From Roseomonas sp. 18066 (GTDB lineage Bacteria > Pseudomonadota > Alphaproteobacteria > Acetobacterales > Acetobacteraceae): 47,168 bases of DNA. Made by a program: the position numbers and the translations under genes. Location of the stretch: assembly GCF_902706185.1 (NCBI RefSeq), contig NZ_CACSJM010000028.1, forward strand, positions 1 through 47,168. Direction: 5' to 3'. Under the pieces are notes generated by a model, which saw only the letters and a program-made list of their open reading frames with translations, was not told the origin of the DNA and did not search any database. The first letter of the stretch is position 1. The number at the start of each line of letters is the position of its first letter. This document shows positions 7,499-15,214 of this stretch, in pieces.

Positions 7499-8365
7499 AT
7501 GCCGCGCGCCCCCGCCGCCGAAACCCCGATCGACGCCCTGCGCCGCGCCCTGCCCGGGTTGCCGCCGCGGCTGCAGGCGGCCGGGCGGTTCCTGGCGCAG
7601 CATGACTTCGACGCCGTCACCCGCTCGATGCGCGACCTGGCCGCGGCGGCCGGCACCCATCCGGCGACCTTCACGCGGCTGGCCCAGGCGCTGGGCTATG
7701 CTGGCTGGGAAGCGCTGCGCGACGCGCTGATCGAGCTGAAGCGCGGCGGCAGCGAGACGCCGTTCTCCGGCCGCGTCCGCCCGGCCCCGAGCGGGTTGGC
7801 CGCCGGCATGCTGGCGGCCGACGCCGCCGGCCTCGGCCATGTCGAGCCGCGCGCCATCGCTGAAGCGGCGCGCGCCTTGCAGGCGGCGCCGCGCATCTGG
7901 GTCGCCGGCTTCCGCTCCTGCCGCGGCGTCGCGCAATTGCTGCACTACCAGTTGCGGCTGTTCCGCCCCGACGGCGTGCGGCTGGTCGGCGGCGCGGCGC
8001 CGGAGGACCTCGACATCGGCGCGCTGCTGCCGCGCGACGCCGTGGTGCTGGTCAGCTTCGCGCCCTATTCGCGCTCGATCGTGCTGACCGCGCGCATGGC
8101 GCAGGCCACCGGCTGCACGGTGATCGCCATCGCCGACACGCCGCAGGCGCCGATCGCCGAGGGCGCCGCGCATCTGCTGCGCTTCGACGCCGCCACCGGC
8201 CCCGGCTTCTTCCCCAGCCTGACCGGCGCCATGGCCATCGCCCAGGCGCTGGCGGCCGAGACCTTTTCCCTGGGCGGCGAGGCGGCGCTGGTCCGCCTGC
8301 GCGAGACCGAGGCGCGGCTGGCCGCCCTGGCCGAATACGTCCCCGACAAGGAACTTCCCGCATGA
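7499..8365 (+). CDS. MurR/RpiR family transcriptional regulator
   Basis: A 288-residue regulator with the two-domain RpiR layout. The N-terminal helix-turn-helix (residues ~10-85) includes TRSMRDLAAAAGTHPATFTR followed by LAQALGYAGWEALRDAL. A C-terminal SIS domain (~120-260) includes IWVAGFRSCRGVAQLLHYQL and DAVVLVSFAPYSRS, the latter matching the phosphosugar-binding serine region. Its stop overlaps the aminotransferase start (ATGA), so it leads an operon with aminotransferase, two solute-binding proteins and an M81 peptidase. RpiR proteins near amino-acid genes are common in this clade, so the effector need not be a sugar phosphate. Confidence 0.9.
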   Translation: MPRAPAAETPIDALRRALPGLPPRLQAAGRFLAQHDFDAVTRSMRDLAAAAGTHPATFTRLAQALGYAGWEALRDALIELKRGGSETPFSGRVRPAPSGLAAGMLAADAAGLGHVEPRAIAEAARALQAAPRIWVAGFRSCRGVAQLLHYQLRLFRPDGVRLVGGAAPEDLDIGALLPRDAVVLVSFAPYSRSIVLTARMAQATGCTVIAIADTPQAPIAEGAAHLLRFDAATGPGFFPSLTGAMAIAQALAAETFSLGGEAALVRLRETEARLAALAEYVPDKELPA

Positions 8366-9705
8366 GTGCCGTCGCCAATCGCAGCCGGGTGCTGCATCGT
8401 TCCTCGCGCGTGACGCCGCCGCTGGCGGTGGGCGGGCATGGCGTCTGGCTGGTCGAGCAGGGCGGGCGCGAGGTGCTCGACGCCTCGGGCGGCGCCGCCG
8501 TCTCCTGCCTGGGCCACCAGCATCCGCGCATCATCGAGGCGATCAAGCGCCAGGCCGACACGCTGTGCTACGCGCATACCGGCTTCTTCTCCAATGCCCC
8601 CGCCGAGGCGCTGGCGGAGGAGCTGGTCGGCCACGAGCCCGGCGGCCTGTCCCTGGCGTATTTCGTCTCCGGTGGCTCGGAAGCGGTCGAGGCCTCGCTG
8701 AAGCTGGCGCGCCAATACTTTTTGGAAGTCGGCCAGCCGAACCGGACGAAATTCATTGCCCGCCGGCAGAGCTATCACGGCAACACGCTGGGCGCGCTGG
8801 CCGCCGGCGGCAATGCGGCGCGGCGCGCGCCCTATGCGCCGCTGCTGACCGATGCCTTCAGCCATGTCTCTCCGGCCTTCGCCTATCGCGAGCAGCGCGC
8901 CGACGAGGACGAGGCGGGCTTCACCGCGCGTCTCGCTGCAGAGCTGGAAGCGGAATTCCAGCGGCTCGGCCCTGACACCGTCGCGGCCTTCGTGGCCGAG
9001 ACCGTCGTCGGCGCCACGGCCGGCTGCGTGCCTGCGCCCGACGGCTATTTCCGCGCGGTGCGAGAAATCTGCGACCGGCATGGCGCGCTGCTGATCCTCG
9101 ACGAGGTGATGTCCGGCATGGGCCGCAGCGGCACCCGCCATGCCTGGGAGCAGGAAGGCATTTCTCCCGATTTGCAGGCCATCGCCAAGGGTCTTGGCGG
9201 CGGCTATCAGGCGATCGGCGCGGTGCTGGTCTCGGGCCGCGTCGCCGATGCGGTGGAGCAGGGCTCGGGCGCCTTCCAGCACGGCCACACCTACCTGGCG
9301 CATCCGATCGCCGCCGCCGCCGCGCTCGAGGTGCAGAACGTCATCCGCGAGGATCGTCTTCTCGACAACGTCAAGGCGATGGGCGCGCTGCTGCAGCAGC
9401 GGCTGGAAGAACGCTTCGGCGACCATCCGCATATCGGCGATATCCGCGGCCGCGGGCTGTTCCGCGCCATCGAGCTGGTGGCCGACCGCGCCAGCCGCGC
9501 GCCCTTCGATCCGGCGCGCGGCCTGCACCAGCGCATCAAGAAAGAAAGCTTCGCGCGCGGCCTGGCCTGCTATCCTGGCGGCGGCACGGCGGATGGCCGC
9601 GCGGGCGACCATGTCCTGCTGGCGCCGCCCTATATCGTCAGCGCGGCCGAGATCGCGCTGATCGTCGAGCGGCTCGGCGACGCCGTCGACGCTGCCCTCG
9701 CCTGA
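8362..9705 (+). CDS. Class III PLP-dependent aminotransferase (aspartate aminotransferase family)
   Basis: A 447-residue fold-type I transaminase of the omega-amino-acid group. The PLP site is visible: SGGSEAVEASLKLARQYF near residue 108, the aspartate in LLILDEVMSGMGRSG, and the Schiff-base lysine K276 in LQAIAKGLGGGYQAIGA. The length is usual for the class. The start overlaps the RpiR stop (ATGA), so translation is coupled. The operon also encodes an amino-acid-binding protein, a peptide-binding protein and an M81 peptidase. The likely role is deaminating an amino acid or amine released from imported material. The donor specificity cannot be read from sequence. Confidence 0.9.
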   Translation: MSAVANRSRVLHRSSRVTPPLAVGGHGVWLVEQGGREVLDASGGAAVSCLGHQHPRIIEAIKRQADTLCYAHTGFFSNAPAEALAEELVGHEPGGLSLAYFVSGGSEAVEASLKLARQYFLEVGQPNRTKFIARRQSYHGNTLGALAAGGNAARRAPYAPLLTDAFSHVSPAFAYREQRADEDEAGFTARLAAELEAEFQRLGPDTVAAFVAETVVGATAGCVPAPDGYFRAVREICDRHGALLILDEVMSGMGRSGTRHAWEQEGISPDLQAIAKGLGGGYQAIGAVLVSGRVADAVEQGSGAFQHGHTYLAHPIAAAAALEVQNVIREDRLLDNVKAMGALLQQRLEERFGDHPHIGDIRGRGLFRAIELVADRASRAPFDPARGLHQRIKKESFARGLACYPGGGTADGRAGDHVLLAPPYIVSAAEIALIVERLGDAVDAALA

Positions 9706-9735
9706 ACCCCCTCTGACCTCCTCGGGACGACGTCC

Positions 9736-10743
9736 ATGAAAAAGCTTTTCCTCGCCGCCGGGCTGCTGCTCGCCGGCGCCACCGCGGCCTCGGCCGCGAC
9801 CCTCGACACGGTGAAGCAGCGCGGCCAGCTGGTCTGCGGCGTCAGCACCGGCTTCGCCGGCTTCTCGACGCCGGACAGCCAGGGCCAGTATCGCGGCATC
9901 GACGCCGATTACTGTCGCGCCATCGCCGCCGCCGTGCTGGGCGACGCCAACAAGCTGCGTTTCGTCGGCCTCACCGCGCAGAACCGCTTCACCGCGCTGC
10001 AATCGGGCGAGGTGGATGTGCTGATGCGCAATTCCACCCAGACCTTCCTGCGCGCCACCAGCATCGGCCTGCGCGCGGGTCCAGTGAACTTCTATGACGG
10101 CCAGGGCTTCGCGGTGAAGCGCGATGCCGGCGTCACCAAGGTCGCCGACCTGAACGGCGCCTCGGTCTGCGTGGCCCAGGGCACGACGCATGAGGTGACG
10201 CTGGGCGACTTCGCCCGCGCCAACAAGATCACCTTCCAGCCGGTGGTCTTCGAGCGGCCGGACACCATGTACCAGGCCTTCTTCTCCGGCCGCTGCGACG
10301 CCATGACGCAGGACGCCTCGGCGCTCGCCGGCGCCATCTCGGTCGCGCCGAACCCTGCCGCCTACATGGTTCTCGCCGAGACCATCTCGAAGGAGCCGCT
10401 CGGCCCCTTCACCCGCAACGGTGACGACCAGTGGTCGAACATCGTCGCCTGGGTGCATTACGGCCTGATCGAAGCCGAGGAGGTGGGCGTCACCGCCGCC
10501 ACCGCCGATGCCGAGGCCAAGGGCAACAACCCCGTGGCGCAGCGCCTGCTGGGCAGCGCCGGCGAATTCGGTGGCCGCCTGGGCCTGCCCAACGACTGGA
10601 TGCTGCAGGCGGTGAAGGCCGTCGGCAATTACGGCGAGCTCTTCGAGCGCAATGTCGGCGCCACCAGCGCGCTGAAGCTGCAGCGCGGGCTGAACGGGCT
10701 GTGGAACCGCGGCGGGCTGATGTACGCCGTCCCCTATCGCTGA
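9736..10743 (+). CDS. Amino-acid ABC transporter substrate-binding protein (AapJ/BztA-like)
   Basis: A 335-residue periplasmic receptor with a Sec signal peptide (MKKLFLAAGLLLAGATAASA). The mature start TLDTVKQRGQLVCGVSTGFA is characteristic of the general L-amino-acid binding proteins AapJ/BztA. So are the GIDADYCRAIAAAVLGD, FTALQSGEVDVLMRNSTQT and AEAKGNNPVAQRLLG segments. No AapQ, AapM or AapP homologue is nearby, so it either serves a transporter encoded elsewhere or is a paralogue with a changed ligand. It lies 30 bp after the aminotransferase gene, in the same operon. Confidence 0.92.
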   Translation: MKKLFLAAGLLLAGATAASAATLDTVKQRGQLVCGVSTGFAGFSTPDSQGQYRGIDADYCRAIAAAVLGDANKLRFVGLTAQNRFTALQSGEVDVLMRNSTQTFLRATSIGLRAGPVNFYDGQGFAVKRDAGVTKVADLNGASVCVAQGTTHEVTLGDFARANKITFQPVVFERPDTMYQAFFSGRCDAMTQDASALAGAISVAPNPAAYMVLAETISKEPLGPFTRNGDDQWSNIVAWVHYGLIEAEEVGVTAATADAEAKGNNPVAQRLLGSAGEFGGRLGLPNDWMLQAVKAVGNYGELFERNVGATSALKLQRGLNGLWNRGGLMYAVPYR

Positions 10744-10809
10744 AAGCTGACTGACCGCCGGCAGCCGCGCGCTGCCGGCCACGTCCTTGCTGGCCCCCAG
10801 GAGTGTCTG

Positions 10810-12390
10810 ATGCAGCGTCGCCACCTTCTTCTCACCGCCTCCCTGCTGCCGCTGGCGCGGCCGGCGCTCGCCCAGGATCGTCGCAGTTCCACGCTGCGCT
10901 TCGTGCCGCAGGCCAACCTGGCGGTGCTGGACCCGATCCTGACCACGGCGGGGGTGACGCTGAACCACGGCTATGCCGTCTTCGACACGCTCTATGGCGT
11001 CGACGAGAAATTCCGCCCGACGCCGCAGATGGCCGAGGGCCACACGGTGTCCGACGACGGCCTGCGCTGGACCATCCGCCTGCGCGAGGGGCTGTTCTTC
11101 CACGATGGCGCGCCGGTGCGCGCGGTGGATGCCGCCGCCAGCCTGGCGCGCTGGGCGAAGCGCGACACCTTCGGCCAGACGCTAGGCGCCGCCGTCGAGG
11201 CCTGGGAATCGCCCAACGACCGCGACATCGTCATCCGCCTGAAAAGGAAATTCCCGCGGCTGCTGGACGCGCTGTCCTTCGTCGGCCCCATCCCCGCCTT
11301 CATCATGCCGGAGCGGCTGGCGAAGACCGATCCCTACAAGGCGATCCCGGAGATGATCGGCTCCGGCCCCTATCGCTTCGTGCCGGAGGAATTCGTCTCC
11401 GGCGCCCATGTCACCTACACGCGCTTCGACCGCTACCGCCCGCGCACCGAGGCCGCGGTGCTGAATGGCGGCGGCAAGCAGGCGCATTTCGAGCGGCTGG
11501 AATGGAAGATCATTCCCGACTCCTCGACGGCGGCCAATGCGCTGCAGACCGGCGAGGTCGATTGGTGGGAATATGCCGATGCCGACCTCGCACCCTTGCT
11601 GGAGCGTGACCGCCGCGTGCGCGTGCAGTCCTACGACCCGCTCGGCTTCATGGGCTTTCTTCGGTTCAACTCGCTGGTGCCGCCCTTCAACAACGCGGCG
11701 CTGAAGCGCGTCATCCTGTCGGCGGTGATCCAGGGCGACTACATGGCGCTGATCACCGGCGGCGATGCCCGCGCCTGGAGCAATGCCTATAGCATGTTCC
11801 CGCCCGGCCTGCCCTTCGTGCGCGATGCCGGCAGCGGCGCGATGAGCGGCGTCAAGGACATGGCCCGCCTCCGCCAGGCGGTGAAGGATGCCGGCTACAA
11901 GGGCGAGAAGATCGTCATCCTCAGCCCGAGCGACCTGCCCTCCATCGCGCCCTTCGGCGAGGTGACGGCGGAGCTGCTGCGGCGCCTCGGCATGAATGTC
12001 GACCTGCAGGTGATGGATTGGGGCTCGGTGGTGCAGCGCCGCACCTCGCGCGAGCCGGTGGAGAAGGGCGGCTGGAACATCTTCCACACCACCTGGAAGA
12101 GCAGCTCCATCGCCAATCCGGCGCTGAACACCAATATCCGCGGCCAGGGCGCCACCGGCTGGTTCGGCTGGTTCGACAACGCGCCGATCGAGGCGCTGAC
12201 CCGCGAATGGCTCGACGCCGCCAGCGAGGCCGAGCAGCAGCGCCTGTTCGACGCCCTCCAGCGCGAGGCCTTCGAGCAGGTGCCGGTGGTGCCGCTCGGC
12301 CAGTTCCAGCAGAAGACCGCCTTGCGCGCCGACCTGACCGGCGTGCTGCCGGGCCCGGCCGCCTTCCCCTGGAACATCCGCCGCGGCTGA
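10810..12390 (+). CDS. ABC transporter substrate-binding protein, family 5 (paralogue of the 37842-39416 gene)
   Basis: A 526-residue peptide-type receptor. The signal peptide has a twin-arginine-like start (MQRRHLLLTASLLPLARPALA). The body is full length, with FVPQANL, FHDGAPVRA, GSGPYRF and a C-terminal FPWNIRRG. It resembles the receptor at 37842-39416 closely, sharing RFVPQANL, HGY..(F/Y)DTLY, DWG...QRRTSREP and EKGGW. It follows the amino-acid-binding protein gene by 66 bp and precedes the M81 peptidase by 15 bp. That suggests it delivers a peptide for cleavage by the peptidase. No permease gene is linked. Confidence 0.92.
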   Translation: MQRRHLLLTASLLPLARPALAQDRRSSTLRFVPQANLAVLDPILTTAGVTLNHGYAVFDTLYGVDEKFRPTPQMAEGHTVSDDGLRWTIRLREGLFFHDGAPVRAVDAAASLARWAKRDTFGQTLGAAVEAWESPNDRDIVIRLKRKFPRLLDALSFVGPIPAFIMPERLAKTDPYKAIPEMIGSGPYRFVPEEFVSGAHVTYTRFDRYRPRTEAAVLNGGGKQAHFERLEWKIIPDSSTAANALQTGEVDWWEYADADLAPLLERDRRVRVQSYDPLGFMGFLRFNSLVPPFNNAALKRVILSAVIQGDYMALITGGDARAWSNAYSMFPPGLPFVRDAGSGAMSGVKDMARLRQAVKDAGYKGEKIVILSPSDLPSIAPFGEVTAELLRRLGMNVDLQVMDWGSVVQRRTSREPVEKGGWNIFHTTWKSSSIANPALNTNIRGQGATGWFGWFDNAPIEALTREWLDAASEAEQQRLFDALQREAFEQVPVVPLGQFQQKTALRADLTGVLPGPAAFPWNIRRG

Positions 12391-12405
12391 AGGTTTTTTT
12401 CCATC

Positions 12406-13878
12406 ATGCGCATCGCCATCGGCGGCATCATGCAGGAATCGGTCAGCTTTCTGTCGCTGCTGACCACGCTGGAGGAATTTCTGGCGATCGAGGCGGCGGG
12501 GGCGGAGCTCATCACCCGCTTCCGCGGCACCAACACGCTCTGCGGCGGCTTCATCGAGGTGCTCGAGGGGGCCGGCGTGGAAATCCTGCCGATCGTCTAT
12601 GCCGATGGCGGCGCAGCCGGCCCGGCCTCCGACGAAGCCTTCCTGCATTATGCCGACCGCATCGTCGCCGCGCTGCAGCAGGCGGGGCCGGTGGATGGCG
12701 TGCTGCTGGCGCTGCATGGCGCCATGACCACGCCGACCCGGCTCGACCCCGACCGCGAGATCGTCGAGCGGGTGCGCGCCGTGGTCGGGCGCGACGTGCC
12801 GGTGGTCGTCGGCCTCGACTACCACGCCAATATCGACCGCCACGTGGTCGAGCTGGCTGATGCCATCTTCGGCTATCACTATTCGCCGCATACCGATATC
12901 GGCGCGACCGGGGCGCGGGCGGCGCGCTGCCTGCTGCGGATGCTGCGCGACGGGCTGCGCCCGGTCATGGCCTTCGACAAGCCCGGCATCATGGTGCCCA
13001 GCATCTTCAGCGCCACCGGCCTGGCGCCGCTGTCCGAGATCGTCGCGGAATCCGTCGCCATGGCCGAGGATTCTCCCGGCTATCTCGACGTTTCTGTCTT
13101 TGCCGGCTTTTCCTACGCCGACGTGCCGAATGGCGGCTTTTCGGTGCTGGCGGTGTCCGACGATGCCGCCCGGGCCGAACGCGCCGTCGCGAGCCTGATG
13201 CAGCGGCTGCGGGAAAGTCGGAAAAAACTGCTGCATGACGGGCTGGTGCTCGGCATGGAGGAAGGCGTCGACCGCGCCATCGCGCTGGCGAAGACGGCAA
13301 CCCGGCCGATCGTGCTGCTGGAGCATGCCGATCGCTGCAACGACAGCACCTATCTGCTGCGCGCCCTGCTGGAGCGCGGCGTCACCCAGGCCGCCGTCCC
13401 CTATATCTGGGACGCCCGCGCCGCCGCCGAGGCCGCCGCCGCCGGGGTCGGCGCCATGGTGACGCTGGAGGTCGGCGGCCATTCCTCGCCGCGCGCCGGC
13501 GGGCCGGTGCGCATCACCGGCCGCGTGCTCTTCGCCGGCGAGAAGGAATACCACACCACCGGCCCCTATATGCAGGGGCGGCTGGTGAAGCTCGGCGTCG
13601 CCGCGGTGCTCGATGTCGGCGGGCTGATGGTCAGCCTGGTCAGCCGGCCGACGCTGACCGTGGACGAGGATCTGTTCATCCAGTTCGGCCTGCGCACGCT
13701 GGACTACCGGATCATCGTGCTGCGCTCGAAGACGCATTTCCGCGCGGTCTACGAAACCCTGGCCGAGGCCATCATCATCGTCGACACCCCCGACTGGGGC
13801 CCGGCCGACCTGACCACGCTGCCCTATCGCCAGATCGACCGCGCCGCCATCTTCCCCTTCAACGCGCGGGCTTCCTAG
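12406..13878 (+). CDS. M81 family metallopeptidase (MlrC-like)
   Basis: A 490-residue zinc peptidase of the family named after microcystinase MlrC. The N-terminal domain shows GVLLALHGAM, GLDYHANIDRHVVE and YSPHTDIG, with the expected metal-ligand aspartate and histidines. The C-terminal MlrC domain includes EVGGHSSPRAGGPVRITGRV. Two family segments differ from the usual form: the opening reads GGIMQESVSF, and the C-domain reads LEHADRCNDSTYLLRALL where a glycine-rich DN motif is common. The protein is probably cytoplasmic (no signal peptide) and may cleave an imported linear or modified peptide. The gene ends in a dispersed palindromic repeat. Microcystin is not implied. Confidence 0.9.
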   Translation: MRIAIGGIMQESVSFLSLLTTLEEFLAIEAAGAELITRFRGTNTLCGGFIEVLEGAGVEILPIVYADGGAAGPASDEAFLHYADRIVAALQQAGPVDGVLLALHGAMTTPTRLDPDREIVERVRAVVGRDVPVVVGLDYHANIDRHVVELADAIFGYHYSPHTDIGATGARAARCLLRMLRDGLRPVMAFDKPGIMVPSIFSATGLAPLSEIVAESVAMAEDSPGYLDVSVFAGFSYADVPNGGFSVLAVSDDAARAERAVASLMQRLRESRKKLLHDGLVLGMEEGVDRAIALAKTATRPIVLLEHADRCNDSTYLLRALLERGVTQAAVPYIWDARAAAEAAAAGVGAMVTLEVGGHSSPRAGGPVRITGRVLFAGEKEYHTTGPYMQGRLVKLGVAAVLDVGGLMVSLVSRPTLTVDEDLFIQFGLRTLDYRIIVLRSKTHFRAVYETLAEAIIIVDTPDWGPADLTTLPYRQIDRAAIFPFNARAS

Positions 13879-13923
13879 AGCGTGATGGCTTGAGGTGGAA
13901 TCACCGAAAAGCCTGAATCACGC
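13875..13923. repeat. Dispersed palindromic repeat, copy 1
   Basis: This roughly 49-nt element begins CTAGAGCGTGATGGCTTGAG at the stop codon of the M81 gene. Its first 28 nt are identical to positions 29146-29173, and the remaining 21 match with about six differences. The ends form an inverted repeat (GCGTGAT at 13880-13886 and ATCACGC at 13917-13923) with GCTT/AAGC inside. This is a REP-like intergenic hairpin. A longer hairpin follows within 15 nt. Confidence 0.7.
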
Positions 13924-13937
13924 GATCAAACAAATAG

Positions 13938-13981
13938 CTAGACCGAGTTGGCTTCGTCCTTCCGAAGGCAACTCGGTCTAG
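13938..13981. terminator. Long hairpin between convergent genes
   Basis: A 44-nt near-perfect inverted repeat: 13-bp outer arms (CTAGACCGAGTTG and CAACTCGGTCTAG), one G-G mismatch, 5 further pairs (CTTCG/CGAAG) and a 6-nt loop. It sits between the convergent M81 and cytochrome b561 genes and contains the b561 stop codon. It is probably a bidirectional terminator or half of a composite REP-like element with the preceding repeat. No U-tract is present. Confidence 0.55.
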
Positions 13982-14520
13982 CCGCCGCGCCACATCCGCC
14001 GCAGCGTCGGCCGGCCCTGCCAGTGATGGCGGATCGCCATCCCGGCATGGCCGGCGACCAGCAGCGCCAGTAGCCAGCCCGCCCATTCATGCAGTCCGCG
14101 CAGCCAGGCGAAGCGGGCCGCATCCGGGTCCAGCAGATGCGGCACCGGGATGACGCCCAGGAAGAAGGTCGGGATGGCGATCGGCGCCGAGGCCGCGGTC
14201 AGGTAGCCCAGCGCCGGCATGGCCAGCAGCAGCGCGAACAGCGCCGCATGCATCGCGCGGGCCGCGCGGCGCTGCCAGGGCGGCAGGTCGTCCTCCGACG
14301 CTGGCCGTCCGCGCCGCGCATGCAGGGCGAGCTGCGTCACCGCCAGCAGCAGCACCAGCAGCCCGATCGACTTGTGCGCCTGGTAGAGCAGGAACTTCAG
14401 CAGCAGCCGGTCATAGCCCAGCCCCACCATCACCGGGGCGATGGCCAGCGCCGCCAGCACCAGCAGGGCGATGGCGCCATGCAGCCGGCGCTGGCCGCGG
14501 CTCCAGCCGTCAGGGGGCAT
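13978..14520 (-). CDS. Cytochrome b561 family membrane protein
   Basis: A 180-residue b-type cytochrome with four predicted membrane helices (about residues 14-34, 45-65, 88-108 and 143-163). Candidate haem-ligand histidines lie in RRLHGAIALL, YQAHKSIGLL, AMHAALFALL and GLHEWAGWLL, in the pattern of the DUF4405/cytochrome b561 superfamily. It would transfer electrons from quinol to a periplasmic acceptor. The start overlaps the end of the YceI gene by 11 bases. YceI and b561 are a recurrent pair, in which YceI binds an isoprenoid or quinone-like lipid. The downstream end lies inside a long hairpin. Confidence 0.88.
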   Translation of the reverse strand: MPPDGWSRGQRRLHGAIALLVLAALAIAPVMVGLGYDRLLLKFLLYQAHKSIGLLVLLLAVTQLALHARRGRPASEDDLPPWQRRAARAMHAALFALLLAMPALGYLTAASAPIAIPTFFLGVIPVPHLLDPDAARFAWLRGLHEWAGWLLALLVAGHAGMAIRHHWQGRPTLRRMWRGG

Positions 14521-15112
14521 GCGGCACTTCCAGATGCATCAGGATCGACAGCTGCACCGTGTCCGACAGCAGCGGCCGGTCCGCCACCATGCCGAAGGCC
14601 GAGCGCATCACCGCGCCGGTCAGCACCAGGTCGGCCACCTCGATGCCGCGGGCGGCGTCGACATGGCGGTCGCGCAGCTCGGCGTCGAATTGCAGCGGCT
14701 GGCGGGTGCCACGCAGCTCGACCACGCCGTCCAGCCGGTATCGCGTCGGCGACAGCGCGGTGATCGCCGTGCTGGAGAACCGCCCGACCGGGTGGCGCGG
14801 CGCGTCCAGATAGGCGGCCGAGCGCAGCAGCTCGATCTGGTCCGGCGCCGGCAGGCTGACCGAGGCGGTCTGGAACTCGACGCTGACGCTGCTGCGCTCG
14901 GGCTGCGCCAGGTCGAGGTCGAGCCGCCCCATGAAGCGGTCGAAGCTGCCCTTGACGTCGAACATGCCGAGCACGCCGACCGAGAAATTCACCCGCCCAT
15001 GCCGCTGGTCGAAATCATAGACCGACCCGGCCCGCGCCCGCCCCGGCAGCAGCGGCAGCAGCGGCAGCAGCAGGGAGGCCAGCGCCAGGCGGCGCGTCGC
15101 ATCGCGGATCAT
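14510..15112 (-). CDS. YceI family periplasmic lipid-binding protein
   Basis: A 200-residue protein with a Sec signal peptide (residues 1-28, LLLPLLPLLPGRARA). The mature domain has the YceI lipocalin-like beta-barrel signatures: YDFDQRHGRVNFSVGVLGMF at the start, GSFDRFMGRLDLD, YLDAPRHPVGRFSSTAI, and a C-terminal SDTVQLSILMHLEV. YceI proteins bind polyisoprenoid or quinone-like molecules in a hydrophobic tunnel. Translational overlap with the b561 cytochrome gene supports a joint electron-transfer or quinone-related role. Confidence 0.9.
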   Translation of the reverse strand: MIRDATRRLALASLLLPLLPLLPGRARAGSVYDFDQRHGRVNFSVGVLGMFDVKGSFDRFMGRLDLDLAQPERSSVSVEFQTASVSLPAPDQIELLRSAAYLDAPRHPVGRFSSTAITALSPTRYRLDGVVELRGTRQPLQFDAELRDRHVDAARGIEVADLVLTGAVMRSAFGMVADRPLLSDTVQLSILMHLEVPHAP

Positions 15113-15214
15113 GGGGGTCGCCCTCGCCGGCCGGCGCGGGAAGCGGCGGCTCTGCTGGCAGGTGGGCGGCGGCCCGCGCCAGGGAAGGGCGCGCGCGGCC
15201 GGATGGCCGAGAAT

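Noticed and set aside
8065..11103. A 1012-codon open frame antisense to the aminotransferase and receptor genes
   Set aside because: The composition is that of a complementary-frame artefact and the plus strand encodes canonical families throughout.
12406..13878. Possible microcystin degradation (mlr) cluster because of the MlrC-like peptidase
   Set aside because: No MlrA-type membrane protease, MlrB-like beta-lactamase-fold protein or MlrD transporter is adjacent, and M81 proteins are widespread.
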